NCBI RefSeq assembly: GCF_902522795.1
Contig: NZ_CABYWZ010000004.1
Coordinates: forward strand, 25,541-89,540
Length of the DNA: 64,000 nucleotides
Direction: 5' to 3'
Origin: an uncultured Prochlorococcus sp.
GTDB lineage: Bacteria > Cyanobacteriota > Cyanobacteriia > PCC-6307 > Cyanobiaceae
A program made the translations under genes and the position numbers. The notes beneath the pieces were generated by a model that saw only the letters and a list, made by a program, of their open reading frames with translations, did no database searches and was not told the origin of the DNA. This document shows positions 8,657-17,479 of this stretch, in pieces; the first letter of the stretch is position 1, and the number at the start of each line of letters is the position of its first letter.

Positions 8657-9850
8657 TTAATTGGAATTATCTTTTTTAAGAAACTTTTTAAAAATAGATT
8701 TTTTTTGGATTATCCAGGAAGATGCAGATTTTAAGCTTTCAGTAATTTCAGGCAACTTGGAAGCATATATAAGTCTTCTTGCCTCAAAAGCCAATTTTCC
8801 AGATAATGTAACCCCAAGCCCAGAAATTGAAGCTTCTCCTATTCCTAAGCTAATCATTTCACCATTGTCTTTAAATTCAAAGGGTAAAGGATCCTTTCCT
8901 TGAATTAAAAGTTCTAAATTGTTAGCCAGATGATTTCCTTCCTGCATAGCGACCTGAGCAGTTATAGGTAAATCCTCCATTCCCTCAATAACTGAAATAT
9001 CGCCAATAGCAAAACAGTTTTTATAATTTTCTATTTGCAAATTATTATTAACTAAAATTCGTCCAAATTTTTTTACTATTTGATCAGTTTCTAAGTAAGA
9101 CAAATTAGGTTTAACACCTGCAGTCCAAATAACAATATCTTTATCTAAAGAAGTTATTCCAGCCTTACTAGAAATACTAATCTTAGTTTCCGAGACTTCT
9201 TTAACTGAGGAATTCAAAAGAACGTTAATTTTTCTTTTTTCTAATGCCTTCTCTGCTTGTTCTCTATTAAAAACTTTGTTTTTATTAAGGATTTCGTTTG
9301 ATTTTTCTATTACATTAATTTCAAATTGGTCTATAAATATATCTTTAATTTTGCATGCCAACTCGATACCAGAGGGACCACCTCCAACTATGAATAACTT
9401 TTTATGCAAAGCATTATCTTGTGATTTTTTTAAAATAGAATTTAATTTATTTAGATCATGAACATCATTAAAAAAATAACAATTTTCATCTACACCTTTT
9501 ACAAAAAAACTATTTGGAATAGATCCTGTACAGATAACAAGATACTGATAACTTAATTTTAAATCGTCAATAAATTCAAGAATATTTTCTTTGAAGTAAA
9601 TCTTGGTTAAACAATTTTTTAAAAAGGTTATACCCGCATCAGAAAAAATTTTTGCAAATTTTGGGCTGGCTTCCCAACTTCTTATTTCTTTACTTAAAAC
9701 TTCATACATTAAAGGTTTAAATAAAAAGTTAGTTTCAGAATCAACCACAAGAATCGGTAAAGAAGGATTAAGATTCTTTAAATTCAAAGCAAATGTCATA
9801 CCTGCAAAACCTGCTCCAACTATTACTATTGGTTTTTGTATTGATTTCAT
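8657..9850 (-). CDS. Type II NADH dehydrogenase-like FAD oxidoreductase (NDH-2)
   Basis: A 397-residue flavoprotein of the NDH-2/sulfide:quinone reductase-like group, which transfers electrons from NAD(P)H to quinone without pumping protons. The N-terminal FAD site is VIVGAGFAGMTFALNL. The NADH site is LFIVGGGPSGIELACKI (about 155-171). The second FAD contact is NCFAIGDISVIEG, followed by PITAQVAMQEG, which is typical of NDH-2. The C-terminus has a weakly hydrophobic segment compatible with membrane attachment. It is divergent from cysH. Confidence 0.85.
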   Translation of the reverse strand: MKSIQKPIVIVGAGFAGMTFALNLKNLNPSLPILVVDSETNFLFKPLMYEVLSKEIRSWEASPKFAKIFSDAGITFLKNCLTKIYFKENILEFIDDLKLSYQYLVICTGSIPNSFFVKGVDENCYFFNDVHDLNKLNSILKKSQDNALHKKLFIVGGGPSGIELACKIKDIFIDQFEINVIEKSNEILNKNKVFNREQAEKALEKRKINVLLNSSVKEVSETKISISSKAGITSLDKDIVIWTAGVKPNLSYLETDQIVKKFGRILVNNNLQIENYKNCFAIGDISVIEGMEDLPITAQVAMQEGNHLANNLELLIQGKDPLPFEFKDNGEMISLGIGEASISGLGVTLSGKLAFEARRLIYASKLPEITESLKSASSWIIQKKSIFKKFLKKDNSN

Positions 9851-9945
9851 TAGAGAAATATTGTTATGCGTAAATGTATTATTAAACTATACGAATAATT
9901 TTAAAATTGAGCGAAATAAAATTAAACTCATAACCAAACTGAATA

Positions 9946-10668
9946 ATGATTGAAAAAATCCAAAAAGATATTCGAACCAACTTGAGGAAATATAATCAAG
10001 AACTAGTAGATATGAAGCCTCAAGAAATGCTTACATGGGGTTATGAAAAGTTTGATAATCAATTTGCTATTACAACAAGTTTTGGTATACAGTCATCAGT
10101 TCTTTTAGATACGGTCAGTAAATTACATCTACAAAAAAAAATCAAAATATTTTGGATTGATACGGGTTACCTTCCTCAAGAAACATATCATTATGCTGAA
10201 AAGCTTATTGATAATTTATCCCTAGAAGTTGAAGTTCTGCAAAGTGAATTATCTCCAGCAAGAATGGAGGCCAAATACGGAAAACTTTGGGAAACTAATA
10301 AAGAGAGTGATTTAGATAAGTATCATGAATTGAGAAAGATAAAACCTTTAGAAAATGGTCTAGAAAAATATGATATTGTTTGTTGGGCAAGCGGTGTTAG
10401 ATCAAGTCAAACAGAAAATAGAAACAAAATGAAATTCATAGACTTAATTCGTCAAAGACTCTCTTTAAGACCTTTATTAAATTGGACAAATAAAGATATT
10501 TTTTATTACATGGAAGAGAATAATTTACCTGCCCATCCACTTTTTATCAAAGGTTATTCTACTGTAGGAGATTGGCATTCAAGCAGTCCCGATGGTAGTG
10601 GAGCAAAGGGCAGAGATACAAGATTTAGGGGGATTAAACAAGAATGTGGAATACACACTAATAATTAA
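9946..10668 (+). CDS. cysH: Phosphoadenylyl-sulfate (PAPS) reductase
   Basis: A 240-residue CysH that reduces activated sulfate to sulfite using thioredoxin. The nucleotide-binding loop is TTSFGIQSSVLLD, the central part has IDTGYLPQETY, and the C-terminal catalytic signature ECGIH holds Cys234. The extra paired cysteines that bind a [4Fe-4S] cluster in APS reductases are absent: one single Cys lies in DIVCWASGVR. The PAPS form is therefore favoured, though this is inference from the motif. It is followed 15 bp later by the pantothenate kinase gene in the same direction. Confidence 0.9.
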   Translation: MIEKIQKDIRTNLRKYNQELVDMKPQEMLTWGYEKFDNQFAITTSFGIQSSVLLDTVSKLHLQKKIKIFWIDTGYLPQETYHYAEKLIDNLSLEVEVLQSELSPARMEAKYGKLWETNKESDLDKYHELRKIKPLENGLEKYDIVCWASGVRSSQTENRNKMKFIDLIRQRLSLRPLLNWTNKDIFYYMEENNLPAHPLFIKGYSTVGDWHSSSPDGSGAKGRDTRFRGIKQECGIHTNN

Positions 10669-10683
10669 ATTGATCATAAAACA

Positions 10684-11364
10684 ATGGTCTCAGATATAAA
10701 TTTTTTATTAGTAGGTAATAGTAGGCTTCATTGGGCAAAATATTCTATAAATCAATCTCAATTCTTCCATACCAAAAAAGAGCAAAAAGTTCCCGAAACT
10801 ATAGATCTTGATCAATTAATTTGGGCTTCTGTAGGAAAACTACCAAATTTTTTGCTGAAAAAAGAAAATGAAATAAAAACTAAAGATATTCAGTTATCAA
10901 ATCTTCCTGATTATTTTGGAGTTGATAGAGCTCTTGCCTGTATTGCCGCTTTAAAAATTATTGAAAACCCTTTCAAAAAAGATTTGCTAATTGCAGATTT
11001 TGGAACAATATTATCAATAACAAAATTGAATTCAAATGGATCTATTATTGGTGGTCAACTTCTTCCAGGTTTTCTAACACAATTAAAATCTATGGAACAA
11101 AATACAAAAAATCTTAAAGTTCCCAAAAAATATGATATTCCGATCAAAGATTTTTTAATTAATACAGAAGACGCAATTTTAAAAGGAGTAATCAACTCTC
11201 TTAATGGCGTGATTAATAGTTTATTTAATCCCGAAAAGGATATTTTAATAATCTGTGGAGGAGACTCTCAATTATTCACAAAATCTCAAAATACTCAAAA
11301 AGAAAATATTATCAATGCTCCTAATTTAGTTATGGAGGGGATGATTATTCACCATCTTTCCTAG
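10684..11364 (+). CDS. coaX: Type III pantothenate kinase
   Basis: A 226-residue ASKHA-fold enzyme that phosphorylates pantothenate in the first step of CoA synthesis. Visible elements are the N-terminal phosphate loop LLVGNSRLHWA, the YFGVDRALACIAA segment (G-x-D-R pattern), the DFGTILSI motif and the GGQLLPGF stretch. The C-terminus has IICGGDS. It is somewhat shorter than typical CoaX (about 250), as in other marine picocyanobacteria. The 3' end overlaps the convergent peroxiredoxin gene by 4 bp. Confidence 0.82.
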   Translation: MVSDINFLLVGNSRLHWAKYSINQSQFFHTKKEQKVPETIDLDQLIWASVGKLPNFLLKKENEIKTKDIQLSNLPDYFGVDRALACIAALKIIENPFKKDLLIADFGTILSITKLNSNGSIIGGQLLPGFLTQLKSMEQNTKNLKVPKKYDIPIKDFLINTEDAILKGVINSLNGVINSLFNPEKDILIICGGDSQLFTKSQNTQKENIINAPNLVMEGMIIHHLS

Positions 11365-11828
11365 CTTAACCCGAGGTCTGCAATTATATGATCAGCCATT
11401 ATTGCTGCTTTTACCTTTAAATAAATTTTTTCAATGTTACCTTCAGTATCAATTAAAAAAGTATTTCTTATCATTCCCATATATTCTTTTCCCATAAATT
11501 TCTTCAGCCCATAGCTATCGTAATCACAAGAAACTTTAAAAGGTTCAGGATCAGTCAAAAGAATAAAAGGTAAATTAAATTTTTCTACAAACTTCTGATG
11601 AGAGGAAGCATTATCTTTACTAATACCAAGCACAACAATATTATTTTTTTGGAGTAAATCCCAATTCTCTTTAAAATTACATGCTTCCTTAGTACATCCT
11701 GGAGTATTATCTTTTGGATAAAAATATAGTATTATTCTTTTACCTTTAAAATCACTAAGAGAGACATCTTTCTCAAAAGAATCTTTTAATTTAAATTCTG
11801 GTGCTTTGTCGCCAACCTTAAGAGCCAT
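11361..11828 (-). CDS. bcp: Thiol peroxiredoxin, Bcp/PrxQ type
   Basis: A 155-residue peroxiredoxin that reduces H2O2 and organic peroxides using thioredoxin. The active site is TPGCTKEAC, with the peroxidatic Cys and a resolving Cys five residues later, as in the PrxQ subfamily. The start is ATG at 11828 (MALKVGDKAPEF). A longer 12-codon extension is possible but has no family support. Its start codon overlaps the start codon of the divergent phosphopantetheinyl transferase, so the two genes have no spacer. Confidence 0.92.
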   Translation of the reverse strand: MALKVGDKAPEFKLKDSFEKDVSLSDFKGKRIILYFYPKDNTPGCTKEACNFKENWDLLQKNNIVVLGISKDNASSHQKFVEKFNLPFILLTDPEPFKVSCDYDSYGLKKFMGKEYMGMIRNTFLIDTEGNIEKIYLKVKAAIMADHIIADLGLS

Positions 11829-12484
11829 TGAAATTATTAAATGAGTATGAATATAAAATACCAAAAATTTGGTTTTATGAGATTAAAGGTGTGCAAGATG
11901 TCGCAACTGTAGAAGAAATTAAAACTGCAAAAAACCTAACGAATTCAAGATCAAAGATTTTCTTAGAAACAAGAGCTTATTTGCGACAATCACTTTCAAC
12001 ACTTTTTGATTTAGACCCCCTAGAAATTCCAATTAATGCTCATCCAGGAGAACCTCCAAGTTTACCTTCTGGCATGGGACATATTAGTTTAAGTCATTGT
12101 AAAGATGTCATTACTATAGTCTGGCATAAAAGCAAAATAGGGATTGATATTGAAAGAACAGATAGAAATTTTAACCATATAAAATTCGCAGAAAAATATT
12201 TTTTTCATACCAATAAATCTAACCATAATAATTATTTAACAAAAAACATGATACTTAATCAATGGTGCGCTGTTGAAGCGGCAATAAAATGGGATCATGG
12301 AAAATTAGCTAAAGACATAAACCATTGGCAATTTTTTGAAAACCCAAAAGAGTTAATTCATAAGAAGAAAAATATACATTTAAGTTATTCTCAGATTAAC
12401 TTCCATAATTGGACTATCGCTTTAGCCTACGAAGAAAAAACTTCTTTTAATCCTGAGATTATTTGTTGTTCGAAAATTTTTTAG
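11828..12484 (+). CDS. 4'-phosphopantetheinyl transferase (Sfp/HetI type)
   Basis: A 218-residue enzyme that would move the phosphopantetheine arm of CoA onto acyl carrier protein. The Mg-binding motif is GIDIERTDRN, HISLSHCKDVITIVW lies upstream, and WCAVEAAIKWDHGKL corresponds to the W-x-x-KEA-x-x-K helix. The usual Lys of KEA is Val here. The only plausible start is TTG at 11828, because no ATG occurs before the conserved core. The gene is divergent from bcp with overlapping start codons and convergent with rarA. Its location near coaX fits CoA-dependent metabolism, but that may be chance. Confidence 0.85.
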   Translation: MKLLNEYEYKIPKIWFYEIKGVQDVATVEEIKTAKNLTNSRSKIFLETRAYLRQSLSTLFDLDPLEIPINAHPGEPPSLPSGMGHISLSHCKDVITIVWHKSKIGIDIERTDRNFNHIKFAEKYFFHTNKSNHNNYLTKNMILNQWCAVEAAIKWDHGKLAKDINHWQFFENPKELIHKKKNIHLSYSQINFHNWTIALAYEEKTSFNPEIICCSKIF

Positions 12485-13770
12485 TTTTCTTTTCTTCTAA
12501 GCAGTTTTTCATATTGAGTTTTTTCCCATCCATTATTATTTGTGTCCCATATTTTTAAACCTTTTAAAGATTTAGGCAGATATTCTTGTGCGACCCAATT
12601 ACCTGGATAATTATGAGGATTGACATAACTATTAGAATTATTTTTTAAATGAAGTGGAACATCAAAAGCATTTGTAGATTTGATTGTTTCAATTGCTGTA
12701 AAAATACTTTTCATACTATTACTTTTTGGAGATATGGCTAAATATAAAGAAGCCTGCGTTAAAAAATATAATCCTTCTGGAAAACCAACTCTATCAAAAG
12801 CATCACAACAGGATTGTACAACTACTATGGCATTAGGATCAGCTAATCCAATATCTTCACTGGCAGATATAAGTAGTCTTCTAAAAATAAAATTAGGGTC
12901 TTCCCCAGCCTCCAGCATATTCGCAAGCCAGAATAAAGTTGCATCTAGATCAGAGCCTCTTATTGACTTGATAAAGGCACTTATTACATCATAATGATTT
13001 TGACCATTTTTATCGTAAACAATATTTTTCTTTTGAAGTGCATCCTCTGCTATTGAGAGATTAATGTTGATTTCTTTTGCATCATTTTCTGCAGTTGTTT
13101 CTATGGCCATCTCTAACGCATTTATTAATGTTCTTGCATCTCCGCCAGAAAATTTAATTAAATGACTTATAGCATCTTGAGTTAAAAAAATCTTTTTTGA
13201 ATCTTTTTGTTTTGAATAGTGAGTAATGACTTTTTGTATTATTTTCTTCAAATCATTTTCTGCCAAAGGAAGTAAAGTAAAAATACGAGACCTGCTAACA
13301 AGCGCTTTATTAACAGCAAAGAAAGGGTTTTCAGTTGTAGCACCAATAAAAGTTATCGTTCCATTTTCTATTGAAGGTAATAAAGCATCTTGCTGAACTG
13401 CTGTAAATCTATGAACCTCATCGATAAATAAGATTGTTTTTCTTTTTGAATTTATTAATCTATCTTTTGCATTAGCGATTTCATTTCTTAATTCTTTAAC
13501 GCTTGATAATACTGCATTTAACTTAATTAATTTTGACCGCGTATTAGAGGAAATAATTTCAATTAGAGTAGTTTTTCCAACGCCTGGAGGGCCAGAAAAA
13601 ATAAAATTACTAACCTTATCGTTTAATATTGCACTTCTTAAAAGCGAATTCTCATTGAGGATTGGTTGTTGACCAAAAAAATCTTCCAAATTCTTTGGTC
13701 TTAATTTATCTGCCAAAGGTGCATTATTTTCTATTTGAGAATTATTAGGAAATAAATTTTCTGAATGCAT
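12481..13770 (-). CDS. rarA: RarA/MgsA-type AAA+ ATPase, replication-associated recombination
   Basis: A 429-residue clamp-loader-like AAA+ protein. It opens with PLADKLRPKNLEDFFGQQ, the typical RarA entry. Walker A is SGPPGVGKTT, Walker B is ILFIDEVHRF, sensor 1 is FIGATTENP and sensor 2 is GGDARTLINALE. The C-terminal MgsA tetramerisation domain includes SAFIKSIRGSDLDATLFWLA and NPHNYPGNWVAQEYLP. It acts at stalled replication forks. The final codons overlap the phosphopantetheinyl transferase gene by 4 bp (convergent). Confidence 0.93.
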   Translation of the reverse strand: MHSENLFPNNSQIENNAPLADKLRPKNLEDFFGQQPILNENSLLRSAILNDKVSNFIFSGPPGVGKTTLIEIISSNTRSKLIKLNAVLSSVKELRNEIANAKDRLINSKRKTILFIDEVHRFTAVQQDALLPSIENGTITFIGATTENPFFAVNKALVSRSRIFTLLPLAENDLKKIIQKVITHYSKQKDSKKIFLTQDAISHLIKFSGGDARTLINALEMAIETTAENDAKEININLSIAEDALQKKNIVYDKNGQNHYDVISAFIKSIRGSDLDATLFWLANMLEAGEDPNFIFRRLLISASEDIGLADPNAIVVVQSCCDAFDRVGFPEGLYFLTQASLYLAISPKSNSMKSIFTAIETIKSTNAFDVPLHLKNNSNSYVNPHNYPGNWVAQEYLPKSLKGLKIWDTNNNGWEKTQYEKLLRRKEN

Positions 13771-13803
13771 ATAAATAAAATCAAAAAATCATTACTTTCA
13801 ATT

Positions 13804-15441
13804 CTATGTAATTACTGTAGGAGTTTCCATTTGAGTAAGTTTTGAAATGTTTAATAAAGTATCTAAATCATTTATTAGAGGTTTCAAAGCGAGCTGAGGA
13901 TTTAAGGAAAGATTCTGTTGAGGATTGAAAAATTTCTCAAAGTAAAGTCTTAATGTTGCCCCTTTAGTTCCAGTTCCAGAAAGGCGCACAATTACCCGGG
14001 AATTATCATCAAGTACCAACCTTAAACCTTGATTTTCACTTATAGAATTATCAACGGGATCTAAATATGAAAAGTTATCTGCAATTTTAACTAAATGGCC
14101 AGCAAAATTATTGCCTTTTAAAGTTTCGAGCATAGAAGATAGATTATCAAAGATTTGATTAGCGATATTTGAGGGAATTGCCTCATAATCATGTCTTGAA
14201 TAATAATTCCTACCAAATTGTTTCCAATGATTCTGCATCAAATCATTTACCGAACATTTTTTCTCAGCCAAAACTTGTAACCAATACAAAACTGCCCATA
14301 ATCCATCTTTCTCTCTTACATGATTACTTCCTGTTCCGAAACTTTCTTCTCCACATAAAGTAATTAAATTAGAATCCAAAAGATTTCCAAAAAACTTCCA
14401 ACCAGTAGGTGTCTCGAAACAGGGTATATTTAATGCTCGAGCAACATTATCAACTGCTGAGCTAGTTGGCATGGATCGTGCCACTCCTGTAATACCATCT
14501 TTATACCCAGGTACACAGTTTGTGTTAGCAGTAATAACTGCAAGACTATCACTAGGATTTACAAAACATGCACTTCCTAAGATCATATTCCTATCTCCAT
14601 CTCCATCGCATGCAGCACCAAAACTATAAGATTTTTTATTTAATAACAAATCAGCTAATTGAGATGCGTAAGTAAGATTAGGATCAGGATGTAAACCTCC
14701 AAAATCTTTTAATGGGTTACCATTCATAACGCAATCATGTGCAAGACCCATTTTTTCAACAAAAATATTTTTTGCATATGGACCTGTAACTGCATTCATT
14801 GCATCAAAGATTAACGAGAAGTCTTTTTTTAAAAAATCACTAATTTGATCAAAATCAAAAATTTTCTCCATCAAATTCGAATAATCTTTCAATCCATCAA
14901 TAATTTCTAAGGTAGTTTCACCGTAAGAATAAGTTCCAAATTCACTAATATCAGGTAGTTGAATTTTACAAATTTTATAACAAGTTAGAAATTGTGAAGC
15001 CTTGAAAATTTTATTAGTAATTATCTCAGGAGCTGGACCACCATTAGAGATATTCAATTTCACTCCAAAATCGCCATCAATCCCCCCAGGATTATGGCTT
15101 GCAGAAAGAATAATTCCACCAATAGCTTTTTCTTTTCTAATTAAGTGTGATGTCGCAGGAGTAGATAATAAACCGAATTTTGGAACAATAACCTTTTGAA
15201 CTTTATGAGCAACGCATATTTGCACAATTTTATCTATTGCTTCTATATTGCCATATCTTCCATCACCACCAACTACTAATGTTGAACCTTGTAAATCTTC
15301 CAATGATTGTAAGATTGCTTCAATAAAAATTTCTAGATAATGTTCCTCCTGAAACTTTAAAGTACTTTTTCTTAAACCAGAAGTTCCTGGTTTTTGATCT
15401 AAAAAAGGAGAATTTATTTTAACTACATTAACTTCAGTCAT
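13804..15441 (-). CDS. pgm: Phosphoglucomutase
   Basis: A 545-residue alpha-D-phosphohexomutase that interconverts glucose 1-phosphate and glucose 6-phosphate, feeding glycogen and cell-wall sugar synthesis. Four landmarks are visible: the GTSGLRK entry, the phosphoserine loop ILSASHNPGG, the metal loop GAACDGDGDRNMI and the sugar loop CGEESFGTGSNHVREKDG. The phosphate-binding loop RLSGTGTKGATLRLYFE is near the C-terminus. The length fits eukaryotic-like PGM (540-560). The start is ATG at 15441. Confidence 0.95.
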   Translation of the reverse strand: MTEVNVVKINSPFLDQKPGTSGLRKSTLKFQEEHYLEIFIEAILQSLEDLQGSTLVVGGDGRYGNIEAIDKIVQICVAHKVQKVIVPKFGLLSTPATSHLIRKEKAIGGIILSASHNPGGIDGDFGVKLNISNGGPAPEIITNKIFKASQFLTCYKICKIQLPDISEFGTYSYGETTLEIIDGLKDYSNLMEKIFDFDQISDFLKKDFSLIFDAMNAVTGPYAKNIFVEKMGLAHDCVMNGNPLKDFGGLHPDPNLTYASQLADLLLNKKSYSFGAACDGDGDRNMILGSACFVNPSDSLAVITANTNCVPGYKDGITGVARSMPTSSAVDNVARALNIPCFETPTGWKFFGNLLDSNLITLCGEESFGTGSNHVREKDGLWAVLYWLQVLAEKKCSVNDLMQNHWKQFGRNYYSRHDYEAIPSNIANQIFDNLSSMLETLKGNNFAGHLVKIADNFSYLDPVDNSISENQGLRLVLDDNSRVIVRLSGTGTKGATLRLYFEKFFNPQQNLSLNPQLALKPLINDLDTLLNISKLTQMETPTVIT

Positions 15442-15473
15442 ATTTTTAAGAAACTTCCAAAAATCTAACTAAA

Positions 15474-15644
15474 TTAATGAGGCATTTCGGAAGTTCTTAA
15501 CATAGCGATAAACCATAACGAAGAAATTAGTAATGCACTGAGAATTCCATAATTAACACCGAATTTAGAAATTGTAATAGGAACTATTAGTGGAAATGTT
15601 AATGCTCCAAATAAGGGAGTAAAAGCTACAATTTTTTTCAGCAT
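15474..15644 (-). CDS. 56-aa two-helix membrane protein
   Basis: An ATG-initiated ORF of 56 residues between pgm and the DUF4912 gene. It contains two hydrophobic segments (about residues 5-25 and 31-49) and ends TSEMPH. It lies 12 bp downstream of the DUF4912 gene stop and is probably co-transcribed with it. The hydrophobic pattern and the tight fit between two genes support it as real. I recognise no family. Confidence 0.55.
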   Translation of the reverse strand: MLKKIVAFTPLFGALTFPLIVPITISKFGVNYGILSALLISSLWFIAMLRTSEMPH

Positions 15645-15656
15645 TAATTTAATTAA

Positions 15657-16745
15657 TTAAAACCATTCTGTTTCAGCATTATCTTTTTCATTTGTATCGT
15701 CAAGTGGCGTAGTTCTATCAAAATTCATTGAAATACTTTTTTCTTGCTCACCAGATGAATCAACAGCTTTAATATCATATTTTTGTGTTCCGTCTCTAAA
15801 TGGAACTTGAATTCTAAAAGTACCATCTGCAGCAAGAGGTACATCTTCTCCACCTATTGTCAATTTTGCAGAAGGCTCTGTAGCTCCATAAACAATTAAT
15901 TCAGCATCAGCAACGAGCCAAAAAGATCTATTTTTAACAATTCCGCCTCCAGAGTCATTTAAACCTGATGACCATTTACCAGCACCTGAATCTGTAAGAT
16001 TATCATTGACGTTTGTTGAATTTACGTTTTCCATAAATTCTTCAGAACCAACTTTTCTTCTGAGAGAAATGTTAGTTGCTGCTTGGTATAACCTTTCATG
16101 CATACCATTTTGTTCTGAAACATCGGGACTAGAAATATCTGGGATTGACTCAGAAGTAGAATCTAAATTAAAAGGTACAAATTTATCAAGAATTTGCTCA
16201 GAAGGATGAGATCCCGGAACATGGCTTATCGAAGAAAATGCCAATGACATCCAGTTAAAACCATATTTGTAACCTAATTCAACTTTATAATCTCTATCTG
16301 CAAGTGGGATTGGTAAGTACCACTCAGTACTGTAACTATCAACTGCTATCTCCCTTAGTGTTCCTTGGTTCAAATTACTTCCTTCAGAACCAGATGCATC
16401 AAATAATCGTAAACATAATTTATTAGCATTCAAAGATTGTGCTTTTTCTCTGTCTGCATCAGAAATTTGCCAAAAAACATAGGCCCAATCTGGATCTCGG
16501 GGTAGAAAAACTACATTTGTTTTAAATTCCTCACTACTGTTGAAAGCATTAGACTCAGAAATTTCTTTAGCTTTTAACTCAGGAGGTGTAGTAATGTATG
16601 TTTTTTTTGTAGATTTTTGTTGATATTTAAGTATTAAGTCAACCAAAACAGCTTTTGTTTTGCGACTGTACAGCGGAACCGATAATTTACTTGCTTCTTG
16701 ACGTAATTGTCTGAGGGTTAGTGAGAGTAGTTGAACTTTATTCAT
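15657..16745 (-). CDS. DUF4912 protein with N-terminal Rho_N/SAP-like segment
   Basis: A 362-residue protein. Residues 1-40 (MNKVQLLSLTLRQLRQEASK, then SRKTKAVLVDLILKY) resemble a Rho N-terminal or SAP-type helical nucleic-acid-binding segment. Residues about 75-200 contain the DUF4912 core with FLPRDPDWAYVFWQISDADR and LCLRLFDASG. Acidic linkers follow, then a beta-rich C-terminal part with GGEDVPLAADGTFRIQVPF. ATG at 16745 is preferred to a TTG 22 codons upstream because the conserved part begins there. The function is unknown; a nucleic-acid-related role is only suggested. Confidence 0.8.
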   Translation of the reverse strand: MNKVQLLSLTLRQLRQEASKLSVPLYSRKTKAVLVDLILKYQQKSTKKTYITTPPELKAKEISESNAFNSSEEFKTNVVFLPRDPDWAYVFWQISDADREKAQSLNANKLCLRLFDASGSEGSNLNQGTLREIAVDSYSTEWYLPIPLADRDYKVELGYKYGFNWMSLAFSSISHVPGSHPSEQILDKFVPFNLDSTSESIPDISSPDVSEQNGMHERLYQAATNISLRRKVGSEEFMENVNSTNVNDNLTDSGAGKWSSGLNDSGGGIVKNRSFWLVADAELIVYGATEPSAKLTIGGEDVPLAADGTFRIQVPFRDGTQKYDIKAVDSSGEQEKSISMNFDRTTPLDDTNEKDNAETEWF

Positions 16746-17033
16746 GATCCCATCAGCCACTTTAAAATCTCCGTTTTTGTTTGGGATCAGTATGTTCTTT
16801 TTTTTGAGCAATTGTGTGTCTTTTTGGCCTGTCGTCAGGATCCTCTGACTACTAAAAATTTCTCAAAATTGATATTTCTCTTCAGAACAGTTGGTATCAA
16901 AGAAGTTAATTAATTTTCAGATCTTTTTGAAATGTAAATTAATTTTCTTTTTTTTTAAATTTTATTACCTGAATTTGTTAACGACTCAACAAAAATATAT
17001 TTTTTCTTCGGGATCATTTAAATAAAAGAGTAT

Positions 17034-17384
17034 TCAGGGTTGTTCAACGAGAGGTACTAAATCATCTATCTCTAAATCCTCAATGCTTTTACCTATTTTT
17101 TTTGAAAAAGTACTTAATTTTTTCGAAGTGGATTTTAACTGCTCATAAAAAAGATCACTAAATTTTTTATCATCAAATTTTTTGGATTGTTTATCACACC
17201 ATTCTCTCAGGAGATTTTTATTTTGATATTCCAAACTATCTACATTGATAGTTTTTAAAATCTGAAGGCAATGAGCGAGTATTCTTAAATGATGTTTTTG
17301 CATTATAGGTAGATCAAGATTGTCAATTGCTTGAATAGTTTCTATGTTTAATGGGTTAGACAGGGGATCAAGATGATTGGACAT
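17034..17384 (-). CDS. Hypothetical protein divergent from the suf operon
   Basis: A 116-residue helical protein that begins MSNHLDPLSNPLNIETIQAI and contains LPIMQKHHLRILAHCLQILK, then a Lys-rich central part and an acidic end. There is no membrane segment, helix-turn-helix or clustered cysteines. It occupies the place where many cyanobacteria carry sufR, divergent from sufB by about 95 bp, but lacks a DeoR-type HTH and the Fe-S cysteines of SufR. I do not know its function. A link to Fe-S assembly rests on position only. Confidence 0.6.
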   Translation of the reverse strand: MSNHLDPLSNPLNIETIQAIDNLDLPIMQKHHLRILAHCLQILKTINVDSLEYQNKNLLREWCDKQSKKFDDKKFSDLFYEQLKSTSKKLSTFSKKIGKSIEDLEIDDLVPLVEQP

Positions 17385-17479
17385 TAATTTTTAGTTTTAA
17401 TAAAGGAAAAAAACTCAATATTGGGGGTATCTTTCGTTAAAGTATATAAAGCTAATTGTAATAAGTTATTTTTGATAAC

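Noticed and set aside
16812..17033. Possible small RNA or gene in the spacer before the DUF4912 gene
   Set aside because: AT-rich with long T runs, but no ORF with a coding-like sequence, no stable hairpin with a T tail and no known RNA motif.
17034..17384. The gene divergent from sufB read as SufR
   Set aside because: It lacks a helix-turn-helix and the conserved Fe-S cysteines and is about half the length.
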